Assembly (NCBI RefSeq): GCF_013155545.1
Contig: NZ_JABJVV010000025.1
Location: 1-64,000 of the forward strand
Length of the DNA stretch: 64,000 nt
Direction of reading: 5' to 3'
From: Caenimonas soli
GTDB lineage: Bacteria > Pseudomonadota > Gammaproteobacteria > Burkholderiales > Burkholderiaceae_C
A program made the position numbers and the translations under genes. Under the pieces are notes generated by a model, which saw only the letters and a program-made list of their open reading frames with translations, did no database searches and was not told where the DNA came from. Positions 61,272 to 64,000 of the stretch are shown piece after piece. Every line of letters starts with the position of its first letter. Positions within the stretch are counted from its first letter, which is position 1.

Positions 61272-61946
61272 TCAGCGTCTATCGGGCACCTCAGGATAGT
61301 ACTGCGGGGCCTCCCGCCGGTCGTACATACCGTAGTCGCGGACCACCCGCACAATGCGCCGACGCACCCCCTCCGCAAGGATGACATCGTCGGCAAAGGC
61401 CTGAGCACTGTGCTGGTGCCTCCAGGTGGAAAGCGCGATAACGTCTCCAGGGGTAAGGACCGCATCGAATGCGTCCCAGGACACCAAACCCGGCAACTCC
61501 GGGTCAATACCAAGCCACTGCGCCACGCCGTCCGCGCCATTTTCGGCTACCCACTCGGACGTTCTCTTGCCGTCTAGGAGCACGATAGTCGTGCCTTCAC
61601 CGACAACGGTCTCGTCCAGCCGCTGCTCCCGCAATCGATGGCCAGCCGGAACGTGTGAGTCCGCGGTGATTTGGCCCACCCGAAGGTGATAGTCCTGCAG
61701 GATTTCGCCACGCCCTACCTCTTGCGCGCCGTGATGCTGCGCCTTCGTTCGCCACCTGACGAGCGCTTTCTCGTCACGCCATCCGGAGAGCGAAAGAATC
61801 CAGCCGTCCCGACTCAGACTGCGGTACCGAACGTTGTCGACAAATCCCTCTACAGCCTGGAGCTCAGGGCGAAGCATCTTGGCCACGCCGATGTACGAGT
61901 TCCACTGGTCAGCCGCTGGATGCACTTCGAAGATGACTGCGAACAT
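61272..61946 (-). CDS. ABM-domain (antibiotic biosynthesis monooxygenase-like) protein
   Basis: The 224-residue protein begins MFAVIFEVHPAADQWNSYIGVAKMLRPELQAVEGFVDNVRYRS and contains LSLSGWRDEKALVRWRTKAQHHGAQEVGR, the dimeric alpha/beta-barrel ABM pattern. A second, similar half (about 115-215, with DVIALSTWRHQHSAQAF) suggests a tandem domain. Function is unknown. It lies 6 bp after the M15 peptidase gene on the same strand. Confidence 0.8.
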   Translation of the reverse strand: MFAVIFEVHPAADQWNSYIGVAKMLRPELQAVEGFVDNVRYRSLSRDGWILSLSGWRDEKALVRWRTKAQHHGAQEVGRGEILQDYHLRVGQITADSHVPAGHRLREQRLDETVVGEGTTIVLLDGKRTSEWVAENGADGVAQWLGIDPELPGLVSWDAFDAVLTPGDVIALSTWRHQHSAQAFADDVILAEGVRRRIVRVVRDYGMYDRREAPQYYPEVPDRR

Positions 61947-61952
61947 GATGGT

Positions 61953-62648
61953 CTACGCGCTTGGCGCCCGGTTGAAGTTCAGGATGTGGTTCCGGAAAAT
62001 CTCCGGAATGCGTGGCAAAAGGAGGTCCTTGCCCAAGACCGGAGAAGCTTCAATCACTTCGGTCAGGAGGTCCGCGGAGACTTGTCCAATCACTTTCGTC
62101 GAGAGCGGGGCGTAGCTCAAATGCCAGGGCTCCGGGTACATGCCGCCCTGGTAGTGCTCGTAGGGGCGGAAAAAGCCGAACTTGGCGATGTTGGCGTCAA
62201 GCCATTTGTGCAGCCGCTCGTATATACCGCCTGAGGCGACCTCCTGTGGCAACAGCATCGGCTCGTACAGGGCTGGAGCGGCGCCGTCAACCACATCAAT
62301 TTCCGTGCCCCATTGATGTCGACTACCTCCGGGCAGAGCAGACCAGTTGAGGATGCAGTCAATGACCTGTTCCGGCGTCAAGGAGCCGAAGTCCCGAGCT
62401 ACGCCGTGAATGTCATAGAGCGGGCGCTGGCCTGAGAATTTGTAGTTCCAAATGCGCAGCTGCGTCTGGAAGTCTCGGAAGGAGCTCACCGGAACGACGT
62501 TGATGCCGTCTTTGGCAGCTGCAGCGCGCATCGCGAGGAAGGCTTCGCCGGCCTCTTGCTGGGCGGCAAACCTAGTCGGCTCATGGAACTGCAGAACGTG
62601 CGTACGCGCGCGGCCCGTAATTTCCAGTTCGTTCAGCATGGCCGACAT
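61953..62648 (-). CDS. M15-family D,D-carboxypeptidase (VanY-like)
   Basis: From the ATG at 62648 the protein has 231 residues. The zinc-peptidase blocks are SSFRDFQTQLRIW, ALPGGSRHQWGTEIDVVD with the His and Asp ligands, and MYPEPWHLSYAP with the catalytic Glu and last His ligand. It would trim the terminal D-Ala of peptidoglycan stem peptides, yet no signal peptide is seen. An upstream start at 62678 is possible. Confidence 0.88.
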   Translation of the reverse strand: MSAMLNELEITGRARTHVLQFHEPTRFAAQQEAGEAFLAMRAAAAKDGINVVPVSSFRDFQTQLRIWNYKFSGQRPLYDIHGVARDFGSLTPEQVIDCILNWSALPGGSRHQWGTEIDVVDGAAPALYEPMLLPQEVASGGIYERLHKWLDANIAKFGFFRPYEHYQGGMYPEPWHLSYAPLSTKVIGQVSADLLTEVIEASPVLGKDLLLPRIPEIFRNHILNFNRAPSA

Positions 62649-62687
62649 AGAATGTGACGCGGTGAATCGAAGAAGCACTAAGGCTAG

Positions 62688-63182
62688 TCAGCCCGACTTG
62701 AGGATTTGCTTGACGCCGATGACTGCTTCGAGACTGGAGTCATTTGCGGCGTCGACCACGGCGTCTGAAAGCCCGAGATCCGCCCAGAACCTTTTGGCAG
62801 CTTCGTTCATCTCTTCGAGCGAAGCTTCGTCCAATTCCTCCAGCCTGGGCCTGCCGTCGGGGGCCACCCATCGCGCGCCCCAATCAAGCAGGGCGTTTAA
62901 GACTGAATCCAACCCCCAGCCCTTGGCAGTGAGCCGGTAGCCACTTGTGTTTGCGCGGTCCTGCAGCTGGAACCGCTCGAGGATTCCCAGACTAACAAGG
63001 CGGTCAAGACGCGTTGTCAGGACATTGCGCGAGATGCCCAGATTCCGTTGAAACTCGTCGAACCTGGTGGTGCCAATCATGCACTGGCGCACGATGAGCA
63101 GACTCCACCATTCGCCAACCTCGTCAAGCGAGCGAGCGATGTCGCAGTTCAATCCATTGAGACTCTTGCGTTCCATTTTCAC
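62688..63182 (-). CDS. HxlR-family transcriptional regulator
   Basis: The 164-residue protein has the HxlR winged helix: CDIARSLDEVGEWWSLLIVRQCMIGTTRFDEFQRNLGISRNVLTTRLDRLVSLGILER, followed by YRLTAKG and a helical C-terminal part. It is divergent from the thiolase gene, and a perfect inverted repeat in the gap is its likely operator. Met 3 (63176) is another possible start. Confidence 0.92.
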   Translation of the reverse strand: MKMERKSLNGLNCDIARSLDEVGEWWSLLIVRQCMIGTTRFDEFQRNLGISRNVLTTRLDRLVSLGILERFQLQDRANTSGYRLTAKGWGLDSVLNALLDWGARWVAPDGRPRLEELDEASLEEMNEAAKRFWADLGLSDAVVDAANDSSLEAVIGVKQILKSG

Positions 63183-63253
63183 TGGTCACCAGAAGATCTC
63201 GCATCCACCGACTTCGGCGCGCGTCTGACCGCGGTAGGGGTACTCACGTTCAT

Positions 63254-63300
63254 TGGTTGCATGAAGAAACTCTAGCATGTATAGTTGCTTCATGCAACCA
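63254..63300. promoter_or_regulatory. Perfect 13-bp inverted repeat in the hxlR/thiolase gap
   Basis: tggttgcatgaag (63254-63266) and cttcatgcaacca (63288-63300) are exact inverted copies with a 21-nt spacer that contains a -10-like tatagt on the plus strand. The layout suits a dimeric or tetrameric HxlR protein repressing both genes. Confidence 0.65.
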
Positions 63301-63343
63301 TGTTCGCGAGATAGGTTGTTCCCATCACTCTCAGGGGTATTCC

Positions 63344-64000
63344 ATGCAACGCTTCGGTCAAGACGTCTATCTCGCCTCAGGGCTGCGCACTCCGTTCGGT
63401 CGGGGCGGTGGCGCGCTTTCTAGCTACGACTCCATCAGCCTCTCGGTACCAATTGCCCGGGCGATGGCTGAGCAGCTGCGTGGGGGCAGGCCCGACATGG
63501 TCCTTTGGGGGGCAGTGATGCCCAATTTGGGCTGGAGCAACATCGCCCGGGAAATCTGGCTTGATGCTGGCTTGGACCCGACCGTGCCTTCGTTCTCGGT
63601 GGTGCTGGCCTGCGCGACGAGCATCACGGCGGCGTTTGCGGCCGCGGGAATGATTGGCGGAGGGACGGACGCCATCATGGTGGGCGGCGCCGAGATGATG
63701 AGCAAGCCTTCCATCGGGTTGAAGCCGCCAACCAGCGAGCGTTTGCGCGGGCTTCTTGCCAAGGACCCGGAGGCGGCGGCTGGGGCACTGGCGCAGCTTT
63801 CTCCGAAGGACTTTATCTTGCCGACCAAGGGGTGGGCCAACCGCATCACGGGTCGAACGATGGGTGACCACATGGAGGAAACGGCCAGGGGATGGGGCAT
63901 CACACGCCAAGCGCAGGACGAGTGGGCTTACAAAAGCCACATGCGCGCTGCGGCGGGGTGGGAGCGTGGGTTCTTTTCCGACTTGGTGCTTCCCTTGCCT
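63344..64000 (+). CDS. Thiolase (acetyl-CoA acyltransferase), cut by window end
   Basis: From the ATG at 63344 the frame stays open to base 64000 (219 codons). It reads MQRFGQDVYLASGLRTPFGRGGGAL, the thiolase start, then FSVVLACATSITAAFAAAGMIGGGTDAIMVGGAEMMSKPS, with the nucleophilic Cys in ACATS and the GGAEMMS motif. It cleaves 3-ketoacyl-CoA or joins acetyl-CoA units. The gene is under probable HxlR control; other beta-oxidation genes may lie beyond the window. Confidence 0.93.
   Translation, partial: MQRFGQDVYLASGLRTPFGRGGGALSSYDSISLSVPIARAMAEQLRGGRPDMVLWGAVMPNLGWSNIAREIWLDAGLDPTVPSFSVVLACATSITAAFAAAGMIGGGTDAIMVGGAEMMSKPSIGLKPPTSERLRGLLAKDPEAAAGALAQLSPKDFILPTKGWANRITGRTMGDHMEETARGWGITRQAQDEWAYKSHMRAAAGWERGFFSDLVLPLP

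Noticed and set aside
1..64000. CRISPR arrays, tRNA or rRNA genes, riboswitches
   Set aside because: I looked for regularly spaced repeats and for tRNA T-loop sequences and found none that I could support.

Overview
The window looks like chromosomal DNA of a high-GC betaproteobacterium, most likely Burkholderiales (Comamonadaceae- or Alcaligenaceae-like). The basis is four orphan Bug-type (tripartite tricarboxylate) solute receptors, several CaiB/BaiF CoA-transferases, many LysR and IclR regulators, and the codon usage. No rRNA, tRNA or CRISPR array was recognised.

Layout. 1-7.3 kb: the tail of an IS4-type transposase, a NERD-domain gene bounded by a 20-bp direct repeat, housekeeping genes (a thiamine-binding-like protein, a cold-shock/DUF1294 protein, glnS), a Pro/Tyr/His-rich exported protein with a good terminator, then a decayed zone with a 5'-truncated LysR gene, scraps resembling DUF4031 and hsdM, and an IS21 istA remnant. 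8-16.8 kb: a tight minus-strand operon (TauD-like dioxygenase, Bug receptor, CaiB, enoyl-CoA hydratase, two-subunit CoA-transferase, acyl-CoA ligase) with a divergent LysR gene and an IclR gene, probably for uptake and CoA-dependent breakdown of an unknown carboxylic acid.

17-49 kb is the most interesting part, a sulfur-compound island. A LysR gene faces a soeABC-like sulfite-oxidising molybdoenzyme operon followed by a SulP transporter and a nitroreductase. Next come a choline-sulfatase-type sulfatase, a Bug receptor, a GMC alcohol oxidoreductase, an IclR gene, pta and xsc (sulfoacetaldehyde acetyltransferase). Divergent from xsc is a second IclR gene in an operon with a CobS-like AAA+ ATPase, a CobT-like VWA protein and two DUF202 membrane proteins. 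Then follow a GMC pseudogene, a frameshifted thiol dioxygenase, a Bug receptor, a TauD dioxygenase, an aldehyde dehydrogenase tail, a TauE/SafE exporter, a PfpI-like protein and a complete three-component Rieske dioxygenase (alpha, beta, ferredoxin, reductase) with its own Bug receptor, LysR regulator and NIPSNAP protein. The proposed logic is that C2 sulfonates or sulfate esters are oxidised to sulfoacetaldehyde, Xsc and Pta give acetyl-CoA plus sulfite, and sulfite is oxidised by Soe or exported by TauE, with sulfate leaving by SulP. A shared 15-bp palindrome (GGAAC-N5-GTTCC type) lies upstream of the GMC gene, between xsc and its IclR gene, and, in a variant form, upstream of tauE, suggesting one IclR regulon.

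49-51.5 kb is a gene graveyard (IS3 scrap, VOC protein with a stop, frameshifted ModA-like protein, truncated LysR). 51.5-59.7 kb is a second catabolic operon: livKHMGF-type ABC importer, CaiB, an atypical SDR and a glutathione transferase, with an AraC regulator upstream. 59.7-64 kb holds a small YoaC-like protein, a cytoplasmic HtrA-like protease, an ABM-domain protein, an M15 peptidase, an HxlR regulator and a divergent thiolase cut by the window end; a perfect 13-bp inverted repeat lies between the last two.
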